63,762 nucleotides of DNA from an uncultured Glaciecola sp. (GCA_905479945.1 CAJQOP010000004.1:1-63762); one strand, 5' to 3'; shown: positions 46,906 through 56,448, counted from the stretch's first letter. Numbers and translations are program-made. Notes: generated by a model not told the origin, from the letters alone.

Positions 46906-46929
46906 AAGCCTGCTGAACAAAGCAGGCTT
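46906..46929 (+). terminator. Hairpin after the GMC oxidoreductase gene
   Basis: AAGCCTGCT-GAACAA-AGCAGGCTT is a perfect 9 bp stem 40 bp beyond the stop. The T-run after it is weak (ACTATTT), so it may be an attenuated terminator or mRNA-stabilising structure. The rest of 46867-47194 holds no gene. Confidence 0.6.
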
Positions 46930-47194
46930 ACTATTTACAAGCGCTAATACCTACACCTGCACAAGGAGTAACTCCACTGCAACGTTCAATCGATACCAAC
47001 TTTTCTATACGTCGTTTTGGCACCTTTTACATGGCTTTTCAAGCACACATTCGATTCAAATTTCAGATATACAAGCGTTTTGCACCATGTTTGCTTTGCT
47101 AAGCAAGGTTTAGCTTGCGGAATATCTTTGTGATACATTTACCCTAGACATTTACACCAGTGATTTGAATACCATACACAATGAGGATTAATTA

Positions 47195-48424
47195 ATGCGG
47201 CAATACGATATCGTTCTTTTTGGTGCCACTAGCTTTGTAGGTGAAATTTTAACTGGCTATCTGCTAGAAAAGTACCCGGTTGATGGTGAACTAAAGTGGG
47301 CCATTGCCGGCCGTTCAGAAAGTAAACTTGCTCAATTGAAAGCATCTTTTGGCACCGAAGCAGCCTCATTGCCTGTTATCGTAGCTGATACGAGTAACGA
47401 AGCCAGTATAGACGCACTAGTCGGCTCTACAAAAGTAATCATATCTACTGTTGGCCCGTATGCCTTATATGGCGAACCGGTGATAAAGTCTTGCGTTGGC
47501 CAAGGTACAGATTATTGTGATTTGACCGGAGAGCCGCAGTGGATCAAAAAAATGGTCGACCGTTATGAAGACGTAGCTAAAATTACCGGCGCTCGAATTG
47601 TACATAGCTGTGGTTTTGATTCAATACCATCAGATTTAGGTGTGCACTTTTTACAAGAAAAGGCGAAACAACGCTTTGGTCAATATTGTCGGACCGTGAA
47701 GATGCGCGTAAAAACTATGAAAGGTGCAGCCTCTGGCGGCACAGTGGCCAGTATGATGAACATGATCAAAGAAGCCACAAGAGACAAAGAGCTGCGTAAA
47801 CTTTTAGTCAATCCTTATGCACTGTGTCCGCCTGACCATCCGTTTAAATCGAAGCAGACTGACTTAAAAACTCCTGCCTATGATAAAGATATGCAAGCTT
47901 GGGTTGCACCTTTTGTGATGGCGGCCATTAACATCAGAATAGTGCATCGCACAAACTCACTGCTGGGCAATGCATATGGTGAAGACTTCTTATATGACGA
48001 AGCCATGATCACGGGCAAAAATATTTTAGGTGGCGTTGGTGCAGCAGCCTTCTCCGTAGGAATGGGAAGCTTCATGCTCGCCGCTGTTATTCCTCCAAGC
48101 AGATGGCTAATGGAGAAAACTGTACTGCCGAAACCCGGCGAAGGACCGAGTCCTAAAGAGCAATTTGAAGGGCATTATGACCTGCGCTTTGTAGGCAAAA
48201 CCGATGACGGACAAGAAATCCGTTGCAAAGTAACGGGCGATCGCGATCCAGGTTATGGCTCAACAGCCAAAATGCTCGGCCAAGCAGCGGTGTGTTTGGT
48301 GCAAGATATTACGAAGGAAGACAAAGCTGGTGGTTTCTGGACTCCTGCGAGTATATTTGGCGATAAAATTATTGACCGATTGGAGGAACACGCAGGCTTG
48401 AGTTTCTCAGAAGAGTTATTTTAA
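47195..48424 (+). CDS. Saccharopine dehydrogenase-like NADP-binding protein (trans-acting enoyl reductase type)
   Basis: The 409-residue product starts with a Rossmann motif (IVLFGATSFVGEILTGYLLE) followed by DYCDLTGEPQWIKKMVDRYE and IVHSCGFDSIPSDLGVHFLQ, the typical arrangement of the family that includes the mycobacterial trans-acting enoyl reductase and saccharopine dehydrogenase-like oxidoreductases of lipid droplets. It likely reduces a lipid-related substrate with NADPH. It is alone in its direction, with AGGATTAATT upstream of the ATG, and is followed by a hairpin at 48442-48472. Confidence 0.85.
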   Translation: MRQYDIVLFGATSFVGEILTGYLLEKYPVDGELKWAIAGRSESKLAQLKASFGTEAASLPVIVADTSNEASIDALVGSTKVIISTVGPYALYGEPVIKSCVGQGTDYCDLTGEPQWIKKMVDRYEDVAKITGARIVHSCGFDSIPSDLGVHFLQEKAKQRFGQYCRTVKMRVKTMKGAASGGTVASMMNMIKEATRDKELRKLLVNPYALCPPDHPFKSKQTDLKTPAYDKDMQAWVAPFVMAAINIRIVHRTNSLLGNAYGEDFLYDEAMITGKNILGGVGAAAFSVGMGSFMLAAVIPPSRWLMEKTVLPKPGEGPSPKEQFEGHYDLRFVGKTDDGQEIRCKVTGDRDPGYGSTAKMLGQAAVCLVQDITKEDKAGGFWTPASIFGDKIIDRLEEHAGLSFSEELF

Positions 48425-48441
48425 GGTAAGCGCAATAAATT

Positions 48442-48472
48442 GCGTAAGCTCATCGAGCTGATGAGTTTACGC
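48442..48472 (+). terminator. Long hairpin after the enoyl-reductase-like gene
   Basis: GCGTAAGCTCATC-GAGCT-GATGAGTTTACGC is a 13 bp stem with one G-U pair, starting 17 bp after the stop. No T-run follows, so it may be a Rho-linked or mRNA-protecting structure rather than a classical terminator. Confidence 0.55.
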
Positions 48473-48587
48473 AGAGCAGTCAGCTTTGACCAAGGCCAAC
48501 CAAACGAAAGTACTCACGCCCTTAAAAATTAGTTCTAAAAAGTATTAGAGGCTACTTTCCTCAATAAGCTCTTTATGTTGCGGGAAT

Positions 48588-49715
48588 TCATTTAACAACA
48601 TCATATGGCATTGTTGTTTTGAATTGTGGCCAGTTAGCAACGATGTTATCGACAACTTTACTGCCTACTAAGTACGCTGACTCAACAGATGAACGCATGC
48701 CGGCAAAACCATTATCTCCACTTTCTAACTCTAGGTTTTCTAATGCTGTTAGCCCTGGCGGTTGCATTGAATAGTTACTGGCTGTTCTGAGCACCATAAA
48801 GCGAGATTTATCGACTTTTTTTGCCTTGTCCAAGTAAATCATTGATTGATAACTGCCGGTGTCTTCCATGCCTGAGGTAACAAAATTTCCTTTTCCTCCG
48901 GTCCAATAGTTACTCCAACTATTCGCCCACTGAGTTAACAACTCACCATGCCAGAATGTAGAAGCTGCCATATGATCGCCTTTTAAAACAAACGGCAGTT
49001 TTTGGGCATTAGGGAAGCCTACATATTTGGCCCTAAGTGCTTGCATAGCTGGGTAGTCATTTAGTTTGGTGTCTTTGGTCAAAGTATATGCCCAATCAGT
49101 CAACTTCGCATTGAGCTGGTAGACTTCACCGTTTGTGGATTGACCATGTTTATTGAGTTTACTTAGGTCAAGAGTTTGGTCCTCTTTTATAGGGGCTGTA
49201 TTAAACAAAGGGAAGTAACCACTGGACCATGTCGCCGGTATTTCTCGGGCGTCGATTTGATGCGCTAAATCACCATCTACAAGCCATGTGGCCCAAGCCG
49301 CAGAGCCTATTGATGCGTCTGCGGGATCAACACCCGCTATCCCTGCAACTAGCCAATAAGCGTGAGTTAAATCAAATCTTGAGTCGAGTCCCAATGCCAT
49401 AATGGCAGTTGCTGCTTTGGCAGTGCCCATTCCTGTTACTATTCCCATAACGCCTGTTTCTGGGTTGATACAGATATCGTGATGCGAAACCTCAAAAGGC
49501 AAACAAGTATTCAGTTTTTGTCCTGCTTTCCATAATTGAAATTCTCCAGGTTTATCGCCTTCATCAGCCCCAATTTCGAACATATTGACAACGACCACTT
49601 TGATTTCGATTGGGCGATCGATAATAGCTGAAGAATCTTGACTCTGTGGCGCGCAGCTAATTAAAAATTGACACAAAACTGCGATACTGATCAGTTTGAA
49701 TGGCTTGATAGACAT
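48588..49715 (-). CDS. Purine nucleoside permease (NUP) family lipoprotein
   Basis: From the ATG at 49715 the product is 375 residues. The signal sequence ends in a lipobox (FLISC near residue 21), so it is probably lipid-anchored in the periplasm. The body contains KVVVVNMFEIGADEGDKPGE, ICINPETGVMGIVTGMGTAK and THAYWLVAGIAGVDPADASI, the pattern of the purine nucleoside permease family, which shares the nucleoside phosphorylase fold. It probably binds or processes nucleosides. GGAG lies 7 bp before the chosen ATG, which is four codons inside a longer frame opening at 49727. Confidence 0.85.
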   Translation of the reverse strand: MSIKPFKLISIAVLCQFLISCAPQSQDSSAIIDRPIEIKVVVVNMFEIGADEGDKPGEFQLWKAGQKLNTCLPFEVSHHDICINPETGVMGIVTGMGTAKAATAIMALGLDSRFDLTHAYWLVAGIAGVDPADASIGSAAWATWLVDGDLAHQIDAREIPATWSSGYFPLFNTAPIKEDQTLDLSKLNKHGQSTNGEVYQLNAKLTDWAYTLTKDTKLNDYPAMQALRAKYVGFPNAQKLPFVLKGDHMAASTFWHGELLTQWANSWSNYWTGGKGNFVTSGMEDTGSYQSMIYLDKAKKVDKSRFMVLRTASNYSMQPPGLTALENLELESGDNGFAGMRSSVESAYLVGSKVVDNIVANWPQFKTTMPYDVVK

Positions 49716-49875
49716 TAATTTCTCCATATGAAAAGGGCAAATATGCGAACATAACTACCTAGCTTCTGCTTCTAGTAAAAATGCTAGAACTTATAACTGA
49801 ACTTAGCGTGATACTGCCTAGATATATCTTATTGTAAATATAGGCAATATTTTCAACAATACACTTTTCCCAAGT

Positions 49876-50508
49876 TCAACTTAAAAAATAAACTGCCTCA
49901 AAAACCTCACTTTGCCCTCTAAACCCACCCTGGATATTACCTCGATACAATTGTTCAATATTAAAGTCATTAGAATAATGCTCGTCTACTTCTAGCGCAG
50001 TTACACTAAAAGGAGGCCCGTCAAATAGAGTTTGTTCATAATCATAAGCAACCAAAAGCTGCTTACATTGTTGCGTGATTTGTTGCAGATGTTGGGTATA
50101 TTGCTTGCGCAATTCTAGCGGTAATGCAACTAAAGCAGCCCTGTCATAAACGCCATTTATCTTACCAATCAATGCCGCAGTGAGTGAAAAGAAGTCGCCT
50201 ACATATACACTTAAGTCACGTACGGAATATAGAGTTAATTCATCTTGTTCTTTTCTCTCAGGCTTAACGCCAAGCTCATCAAACAATGCGATGACAGCGC
50301 TTTCGTTTAGCTCAATAGCAACTACTTCAACGCCTTTAGATAAAAGCCACGCGATGTCTCTGGTTTTACCGCACAGTGGAACAAATATTCTTGGGTTGCT
50401 GGGCAACTTCCATTGATCGAAATGAGCTTTAAGCAAATGGCTGCCTTCACTTTCATGAAAACCAATTTCGTTCTTTTGCCAACGCCTATGCCAAAAACTT
50501 GGGTCCAT
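49876..50508 (-). CDS. tpm: Thiopurine S-methyltransferase
   Basis: The 210-residue product begins MDPSFWHRRWQKNEIGFHES and has the SAM-binding motif IFVPLCGKTRDIAWL, then VVAIELNESAV and VYDRAALVALPLELR. This is the complete bacterial TPMT pattern. In bacteria it methylates selenium and tellurium compounds and thiols. The length is normal for the family. It diverges from the PH-domain gene. Confidence 0.93.
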   Translation of the reverse strand: MDPSFWHRRWQKNEIGFHESEGSHLLKAHFDQWKLPSNPRIFVPLCGKTRDIAWLLSKGVEVVAIELNESAVIALFDELGVKPERKEQDELTLYSVRDLSVYVGDFFSLTAALIGKINGVYDRAALVALPLELRKQYTQHLQQITQQCKQLLVAYDYEQTLFDGPPFSVTALEVDEHYSNDFNIEQLYRGNIQGGFRGQSEVFEAVYFLS

Positions 50509-50664
50509 TGTTATTCCTATTAAGTTTGATATCAGCTAATGTATATGCAACAAATTTAAACTCAGATTATTTAAACAGTAAAGTAGGTAGAAATCTAGCT
50601 AGCATTTCAGGTATGTTTTTCTCAAGCTGCGCTAGGTTTTACCTTTACAACTCACAAGGAAGCT

Positions 50665-51201
50665 ATGATGAATGATACCGTTTTGCAAACCGCTACTTTC
50701 AACCCTAAAGTTAAAACCTATTGGACTATAATTTGGGTTTTTGTGTCAGCCATCACGGTAGTTGGTTTGCCGCTTGTTCCGATTGTAGCCCTTATAGCTT
50801 GGCTTATGTCGGGCAAGGTGCTCAAAGCATTATCAGCCAAACTACTCGAGCGAAAGCTGGTAGTAAAAAGGGGGGTTTTCTTTGTGGTTGAAAAATCTAT
50901 TCCGCTTGAAAAAATTACCGATGTTGCCTTGAGCCAAGGGCCAGTTATGCGTTTCTTTGGTTTGTATAGTTTGAGCTTCGAGACTGCAGGGCAATCTGCG
51001 CAGGGTGCACTCGTGTCATTAGTGGGAGTTAACGACGCATCGGAATTTCGTGAAGCCATTTTAGCTCAAAAAGACAAGATAGCTGTCGAAGCATCAGCAA
51101 CAACAGAATCAGTGCAGCCTGTAGACGATTTTCAAGCGCTTAGGACAAGTGTTCAGAATATCGAAGGCATGTTAGCGCAACTAATCGAACAAAAAAAATA
51201 A
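50665..51201 (+). CDS. Membrane protein with bacterial PH domain (YdbS/YdbT-like)
   Basis: The 178-residue product has one or two hydrophobic segments early (TIIWVFVSAITVVGLPLVPI then VALIAWLM), followed by a bPH2-type domain with KLVVKRGVFFVVEKSIPLEK and ITDVALSQGPVMRFFGLYSL. The last 40 residues are a helical tail (QNIEGMLAQLIEQ). The function is unknown. An AAGGAAG site precedes the ATG. The S9 peptidase starts 13 bp later, so the two are likely cotranscribed. Confidence 0.8.
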   Translation: MMNDTVLQTATFNPKVKTYWTIIWVFVSAITVVGLPLVPIVALIAWLMSGKVLKALSAKLLERKLVVKRGVFFVVEKSIPLEKITDVALSQGPVMRFFGLYSLSFETAGQSAQGALVSLVGVNDASEFREAILAQKDKIAVEASATTESVQPVDDFQALRTSVQNIEGMLAQLIEQKK

Positions 51202-51214
51202 GAAAGGAAATTCC

Positions 51215-53374
51215 ATGCAGCTCTTCACAACTAACTGCTCTCTATTAGCTAAGGGCTTCTTACCTGCTAAGGGCTTCTTACCAGCTAAAGGCTTCTTACC
51301 TGCTAAGGGCTTCTCATCGATGTTAAAGCGACGCGCGCTGGTGGCAGTGATTGCTGCTTGTCTATGTTCGCCTGCATTAGCGGATTCTTCTGCAAGTGAG
51401 CAAGAAGAGTCTCAAAAAGCATCAAACACCTTTCAGCCCTTAGATATTTTTGAACTTGAAGTTGCCACCAACCCGCAGTTATCACCCGACGGTGCACAAG
51501 TGGTTTATGTGCGTCGTTCAAACGACATAATGAGTGACCGCACCCGCTCTAGTATCTGGATTGCTGATACCCGCGGTAACTCGCATCGCCCACTATTGTC
51601 GTCTAGCAAGAATTACTACTCGCCCGCATGGTCACCGGATGGTTCACGTATTGCTTACCTTTCAAATACTGACGGTAAGCCACAGCTATATGTGCGTTGG
51701 ATGGATACTGGACAAACAGCGCTGGTGACTAACATACAGGCTTCGCCATCGTCTATAACATGGTCGCCCAACGGCAAGTCGATTGCCTTTACCATGAGTG
51801 TAGATTCTAAGGAAAAACCTTTTAGTGTAAAAATGCCGAAAAAGCCGAAAGGCGCTAGTTGGTCACCTTCGTTTGAATACATCACTAAAGCCCGTTATCA
51901 AGCGGATGGTCGAGGTATTCTTGAACCCGCTTACACGCATATATTTGTTGTGCCAGCCGATGGCGGAACCGCTCGTCAATTATCTTCAGGTAACTATCAT
52001 CATAGAGGTTCATTGAGTTGGGCTGCAGACAACGAGCACATATTCTTTTCGGCTAATCGCAGCGATAACTGGGAATATGAGCCTGGAGAAGCAGATATAT
52101 TTAAACTCGATTTAGCCGGTAATATCACCGTAATCACAAACGCACCGGGTTCTGAAAGCTCGCCTGTTGTTTCTCCTAATGGCAAGCATATTGCTTATTC
52201 TCGACGCGACGATAAAAAGTTAGCCTATCGCAATCGTTATTTACATGTGATGGATACCGATGGGAAAAACGATAGTAATCTCTCTATAGAAATCGACAAC
52301 TCGGTTTCTAACTTTCATTGGAAGGGCAACTCTGGCTTGTATTTTCAGCAAATGGTCAGAGGTGTAACACAAATTGATTATTTATCGTTGAAGGGCAAGC
52401 AGCAAAGCGTCACTGTTGGATTGGGTGGTGAGACATTAGGCCGCCCCTACACCACAGGTAACTTCGACTATGCTGGTGACATATTTGCGTTTACCAAAGG
52501 CCGTCACGATCGCCCAGCTGATATATTTGTGAGAAAGGGACGTAAAGAACTTCAACTTACCAAGCTGAATGAAGACGCATTGGGGCATAAAGAGCTAGGT
52601 GCTATTAAAGAGTTTACTTATGCTTCGTCAATCGATAATGAAGAAATTCATGGCTGGTATATTCTTCCTCCAGGCTATGATAAGAGTAAAAAATACCCGC
52701 TGATCACCGAAATCCATGGCGGCCCTCACTTAGCATATGGTCCACATTTCAGTGCTGAACTTCAGCGCATGGCAGCCGAAGGTTATATCGTGTTTTATAA
52801 TAACCATCGCGGCAGCACAGGTTATGGCGAACGCTTTGCATTATTACTGCAGAACAAATATTCGTCGAAGTATGACTTTGCTGATCACATGTCAGGTATC
52901 GATGTGTTGATTGAAAAAGGGCTGATTGAGCCAGAGCAATTATTCATAACAGGCGGTTCTGCTGGTGGTATTGCGACAGCCTATGCAATCGGACTTACAG
53001 ACAGGTTTAAAGCCGCCGTAGTCGCAAAGCCGGTCATTAACTGGGTATCGAAAGTACTGACTGCCGACAGTGGTATGTATCAAATTCCGTATCAATTTCC
53101 GGGTTTGCCTTGGGAGCATATGGAGCATTATTGGGAGCGCTCACCTTTGTCATTAGTAGGCAATGTTAAGACGCCAACCCTATTAATTACAGGTGTTGAA
53201 GACAAACGAACGCCTATGTCTGAAACAGAACAGTATTACCAAGCGCTCAAGCTGCTTAAGGTTGATACGGTATTGGTCAAAGTGCCGGGCTCATCGCATG
53301 GTATTGCTGGCCGTCCGTCGAGAATGATTGGCAAGATTGAAAATATACTAGCTTGGTTTGATAAATATAAGTAA
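51215..53374 (+). CDS. S9-family prolyl oligopeptidase (acylaminoacyl-peptidase-like), with a repeat leader
   Basis: The 719-residue product has, after an unusual leader of ~35 residues, a signal peptide (MLKRRALVAVIAACLCSPAL at 36-55), a seven-bladed propeller with TolB-like repeats (PAWSPDGSRIAYLSNTDG, ITWSPNGKSIAFTM) and a C-terminal hydrolase domain with Ser in TGGSAGGIATA, Asp in GVEDKRTPMS and His in SSHGIAGRPS. It probably trims peptides in the periplasm. AAAGGAA before the ATG at 51215 supports that start; the ATG at 51320 would skip the repeat leader and place the signal peptide first. Confidence 0.92.
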   Translation: MQLFTTNCSLLAKGFLPAKGFLPAKGFLPAKGFSSMLKRRALVAVIAACLCSPALADSSASEQEESQKASNTFQPLDIFELEVATNPQLSPDGAQVVYVRRSNDIMSDRTRSSIWIADTRGNSHRPLLSSSKNYYSPAWSPDGSRIAYLSNTDGKPQLYVRWMDTGQTALVTNIQASPSSITWSPNGKSIAFTMSVDSKEKPFSVKMPKKPKGASWSPSFEYITKARYQADGRGILEPAYTHIFVVPADGGTARQLSSGNYHHRGSLSWAADNEHIFFSANRSDNWEYEPGEADIFKLDLAGNITVITNAPGSESSPVVSPNGKHIAYSRRDDKKLAYRNRYLHVMDTDGKNDSNLSIEIDNSVSNFHWKGNSGLYFQQMVRGVTQIDYLSLKGKQQSVTVGLGGETLGRPYTTGNFDYAGDIFAFTKGRHDRPADIFVRKGRKELQLTKLNEDALGHKELGAIKEFTYASSIDNEEIHGWYILPPGYDKSKKYPLITEIHGGPHLAYGPHFSAELQRMAAEGYIVFYNNHRGSTGYGERFALLLQNKYSSKYDFADHMSGIDVLIEKGLIEPEQLFITGGSAGGIATAYAIGLTDRFKAAVVAKPVINWVSKVLTADSGMYQIPYQFPGLPWEHMEHYWERSPLSLVGNVKTPTLLITGVEDKRTPMSETEQYYQALKLLKVDTVLVKVPGSSHGIAGRPSRMIGKIENILAWFDKYK
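51248..51315 (+). repeat. 18 bp tandem repeat, nearly four copies, in the peptidase leader
   Basis: GCTAAGGGCTTCTTACCT occurs at 51248-51265, 51266-51283 (last base A), 51284-51301 (one A for G) and a partial copy from 51302. It encodes AKGFLP repeats just before the signal peptide. Being a multiple of three, unit gain or loss keeps the frame. Confidence 0.9.
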
Positions 53375-53392
53375 AACCGGAGCACATTATTT

Positions 53393-53899
53393 ATGATGCT
53401 TGAAACTGAACGATTGACTCTAACATGGGTGCAGACCACCGATGCGGACTTTATTTTAAAGCTCTTAAATGATTCTGGTTTTATCCAAAATATCAGAGAT
53501 GAGGGTATCAAGACCCTAGATCAAGCTAAGATCCATATTGGCGTGAGGTATATCGAAAGTTATCAACGAAATGGTTTTGGCATGTATCTGGTGACTTTGA
53601 AAAGTAGCGGTGAGCATGTCGGACTGTGTGGCATTGTCAAACGTGAATCCTTGGATTGCCCAGACATCGGATATGCGTTTTTGGCCGAACATTCAGGCAA
53701 AGGTTATGCCTCCGAGTCAGCAATTGCGGTGATAGAATACGCTACGCACGTTTTGGGTATCCAACGAATCGTTGGTATCACCTCACTAGACAATAAAGCA
53801 TCGATTAATATTCTTGAGAAAGCGGGACTGATATTTAACAAAATGATATCTACCGAGGATGGTGAGACTATGTTGTTTGTGCCATTAACGCCCCGCTAA
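53393..53899 (+). CDS. GNAT-family N-acetyltransferase (RimJ/RimL type)
   Basis: The 168-residue product begins LETERLTLTWVQTTDADFIL, has a central strand (SGEHVGLCGIVKRESLDCPD) and the acetyl-CoA motif YAFLAEHSGKGYASESAIAV (Q/RxxGxG-like as SGKGYA), ending VGITSLDNKASINILEKAGL. It would acetylate an N-terminal amine or small substrate. The start is 18 bp after the peptidase stop with CCGGAGCA before it, so they may share a transcript. Confidence 0.85.
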   Translation: MMLETERLTLTWVQTTDADFILKLLNDSGFIQNIRDEGIKTLDQAKIHIGVRYIESYQRNGFGMYLVTLKSSGEHVGLCGIVKRESLDCPDIGYAFLAEHSGKGYASESAIAVIEYATHVLGIQRIVGITSLDNKASINILEKAGLIFNKMISTEDGETMLFVPLTPR

Positions 53900-54060
53900 C
53901 GGCCAGAAAAAGCCGTAGATTTTGACCTTCCATAAGCTGCATTAGCGTTATGTTGGAAAGAACAAAAGGACAAAAGGACATATTGTTTCCTGCCACCAAG
54001 TGGAGAGTACCTATATGATGAACGAATATGGATACCAATGAATATAAGTGAACCTTTTCT

Positions 54061-54753
54061 ATGTGGCTGAATAAAGAAAAAGTCATCGACTCTATGATTC
54101 GAACACAGCGAAAAACCTTGTTGAATGCTTATCCCAATCATATCGTGATTGACAATTTATTTGATAGCAGCAAACTTGATGAAGTCATGTTGGTGTTGCA
54201 GGAAATGGATAACTGGCATACTCAAACCCACACTTATGCGGCCTTACATGTTGATGAAAAAAAGTGGCAAAACACCCCTAAAAAAGATCGTTTTGTTATG
54301 CGAGACGTGTGGCAACCTGATGCGCTAAGCATGCAAGCCAAACAGGTGAAAGTCGCTAGAGATTTTCTACTATTTTTACGTAGTAAAGAGTTTATGTCGT
54401 TGTTATCACGCATTTTCGATGTGCAACTTACCGATATCAATGTAGCGAAACCAGCAATTAACACTAATTTCTTTCGCCTAACCGCGGATGACTTTGTCAA
54501 TCAGCATGCGGACGATTCACCCGGCAGAGAAGTTTGTATGTTATTGTATTTGAACAAAGTATGGAATAACAACGGTGGCGAGTTAGTGTTTATGGGAGAC
54601 GCGGATTACCCTATTCAAATTGCGCCAATATATAATCGCTGCGTTTTGTTTAATCCCTCTTCAAAGGGTTCCGAGCATTGGGTAAAGCCAATGCTCTATG
54701 ATGATACAGTCAAATATCGTTACAACGTCACTAGTTGGTACTGGTCAAAGTGA
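54061..54753 (+). CDS. 2-oxoglutarate/Fe(II)-dependent oxygenase
   Basis: The 230-residue product shows a jelly-roll prolyl-hydroxylase-type fold: HIVIDNLFDSSKLDEVM at the start, the iron ligands His/Asp in FVNQHADDSPGREVCM, the GGEL strand (WNNNGGELVFMGDA), a late His in GSEHWVKPM, and Arg in VKYRYNVTSWYW for 2OG. It would hydroxylate a protein or small molecule. It is a single gene between GNAT and MBL genes. Confidence 0.8.
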   Translation: MWLNKEKVIDSMIRTQRKTLLNAYPNHIVIDNLFDSSKLDEVMLVLQEMDNWHTQTHTYAALHVDEKKWQNTPKKDRFVMRDVWQPDALSMQAKQVKVARDFLLFLRSKEFMSLLSRIFDVQLTDINVAKPAINTNFFRLTADDFVNQHADDSPGREVCMLLYLNKVWNNNGGELVFMGDADYPIQIAPIYNRCVLFNPSSKGSEHWVKPMLYDDTVKYRYNVTSWYWSK

Positions 54754-54880
54754 TAGTGCCGTTTTCATGATGTTGAAGCAGCTAAAAATCTTGGCCATTC
54801 TTGGCAGTTGAACTAAGCTCACTATTGATGTCCAAGGTAGATTAAGATAAGAACAAGATGAAATACCAAAGGTTATAAAT

Positions 54881-55660
54881 ATGCGTGTAAAATTAGTACG
54901 GTTAGCGATAATTTCAGTAAGCCTTGCATTTGTTTGTGTTGGAGTATCGAACGCACAAAATCTGGTTGCAAAAAAGCCTTCTATTGAAACAATCCAAGTA
55001 TCAGAAAATATTTACATGTTGCGCGGCAAAGGTGGCAATGTAGGCGTAGTAAAAGGCACACAACGCACAATAATTATTGATGGCCAATTCGCCCGTGCAT
55101 TTAACGACATTGCCGCGGCTATTAAAGTTATTACACCTCATCCAGTAACGCATTTAATAAACACGCATTACCACTCCGACCACACCAGCGCAAATGAAAA
55201 ATGGCTTGAGCAAGGAGCAACAATTATCGCGCACATTAATACGCGTAATGCATTGGCCGCTGAAATATCGGCTACTGGGCCAAACCCTCGTTTGCCTATG
55301 TTGCCTGTAAATGCACTTCCATTTGTAACTTTTACCGAACAACTCACTTTACATGAGGGAAGTGAAAATATTGAAATTGTGCACTTTCCAAAAGCGCATA
55401 CCCAAGGCGATATTGCGGTTTTCTTTCCGAAGTCTAATGTGATTGTTACTGGGGATCTTTATTTTGTGGGTGTCACGCCATTTATCGACACCCAAAGTGG
55501 CGGCACATATCAAGGCTACTTGCTTGCTATGAAGTCTATCTTGGATCGTGCTGACCAAGACACTAAAATTATTCCGGGCCACGGACCATTAACAAATAAG
55601 TCGACCATGCAGCGAGACTATGCAAATCTGCAAGAGTTTGATCCCACTTCACTAGACTGA
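54881..55660 (+). CDS. Secreted MBL-fold metallo-hydrolase
   Basis: The 259-residue product has a signal peptide (cleavage near SNA-QNL, residue ~26) and the metallo-beta-lactamase core: THLINTHYHSDHTSANEKWL with the HxHxDH zinc motif, then FPKAHTQGDIAVFFPKSNVI (His), VTGDLYFVGV (Asp) and IIPGHGPLTNKS (His). All zinc ligands are present, so it is likely an active periplasmic hydrolase. Subclass resembles B3-like or quinoprotein-associated MBL proteins rather than a clear antibiotic resistance enzyme. Confidence 0.88.
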   Translation: MRVKLVRLAIISVSLAFVCVGVSNAQNLVAKKPSIETIQVSENIYMLRGKGGNVGVVKGTQRTIIIDGQFARAFNDIAAAIKVITPHPVTHLINTHYHSDHTSANEKWLEQGATIIAHINTRNALAAEISATGPNPRLPMLPVNALPFVTFTEQLTLHEGSENIEIVHFPKAHTQGDIAVFFPKSNVIVTGDLYFVGVTPFIDTQSGGTYQGYLLAMKSILDRADQDTKIIPGHGPLTNKSTMQRDYANLQEFDPTSLD

Positions 55661-55761
55661 GAGTTAGCGTTTGCCAATTGATATATGATTTCTGTTTTGG
55701 AACGTTAGCAGACCTTAGGAAAGTCTAAATTTTATTCCTTTTTAAAAAACCGAAACTAAAG

Positions 55762-55800
55762 CACTGCGACTTGGTAAGCAAACTTTACTTAGTCGCAGTG
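55762..55800. terminator. Hairpin between convergent MBL and anti-sigma-like genes
   Basis: CACTGCGACT (55762-55771) and AGTCGCAGTG (55791-55800) form a perfect 10 bp stem with a 19 bp loop. Read on the minus strand it is followed by TTTAGTTTCGGTTTTTT; on the plus strand by CTTTTTAT a little further on. It may terminate both genes. Confidence 0.6.
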
Positions 55801-55848
55801 ATGTGACCTTTTTATATAATAGAATCCGATCCTTCCTAGTATTATTAC

Positions 55849-56448
55849 TCAGTCATTCAGTTGTTTTTTAAGTTTGTATAATTGCTCCAGTGCAGGCAAA
55901 AATTTGTTGTTCAAATGACTGCGGTTATGAAAATGTAAAAAGATAAAGTAAGCTAGGCCTGCGACCCACCCAATCATTAATGTCATACTTGGCATTATCA
56001 TCCCCGTCAATTCAATGTAAATAGCATAAGAGGCCAGCGTCATGATAGAGAACATAGGGATCAATTGCATTACCGCTAAGTTACGAAGCATTCTGACTTC
56101 TTTTTCGCGCTTTTCTATTTGAATATTAATTTTGGCCAGCAAGGTCCAATCATCTTGTGTCTCAGCCTGCTGAATACCGAAAAACAAACGTGCAGAATAT
56201 ACCAGACTAAATATTAAGATTACCGCAACAACTTGAGTAAAAATGATTGGCGAATCAAGCCATACCCAAGTAAAAATAACGGTTGCAAATATGCCAAATA
56301 AAGCACCGATGGCCTCAATCGACCAGCTCATTTTAGCGTGTTTGTCGAGTTTGCTTACTTCGCTTTTGATGCTGTTAAAGTCTACTGTTTGTGTTGTCAT
56401 ATTGACCTCTTTTTTCCAAGTTGTTTTTAAATCGTCCAATTCCATCAT
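55849..56448 (-). CDS. Membrane protein coupled to an ECF sigma factor (possible anti-sigma factor)
   Basis: The 199-residue product starts with a short cytoplasmic part (MELDDLKTTWKKEVNM, ~45 residues) and then four hydrophobic segments in two pairs (EAIGALFGIFATVIFTWVWL, FTQVVAVILIFSLVYSA, MQLIPMFSIMTLASYAIYIE, PSMTLMIGWVAGLAYFIFLH). Its ATG overlaps the sigma factor stop. That arrangement is typical of a membrane anti-sigma factor, but no zinc-binding HxxxCxxC motif is seen, so its action is inferred. Confidence 0.7.
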   Translation of the reverse strand: MMELDDLKTTWKKEVNMTTQTVDFNSIKSEVSKLDKHAKMSWSIEAIGALFGIFATVIFTWVWLDSPIIFTQVVAVILIFSLVYSARLFFGIQQAETQDDWTLLAKINIQIEKREKEVRMLRNLAVMQLIPMFSIMTLASYAIYIELTGMIMPSMTLMIGWVAGLAYFIFLHFHNRSHLNNKFLPALEQLYKLKKQLND

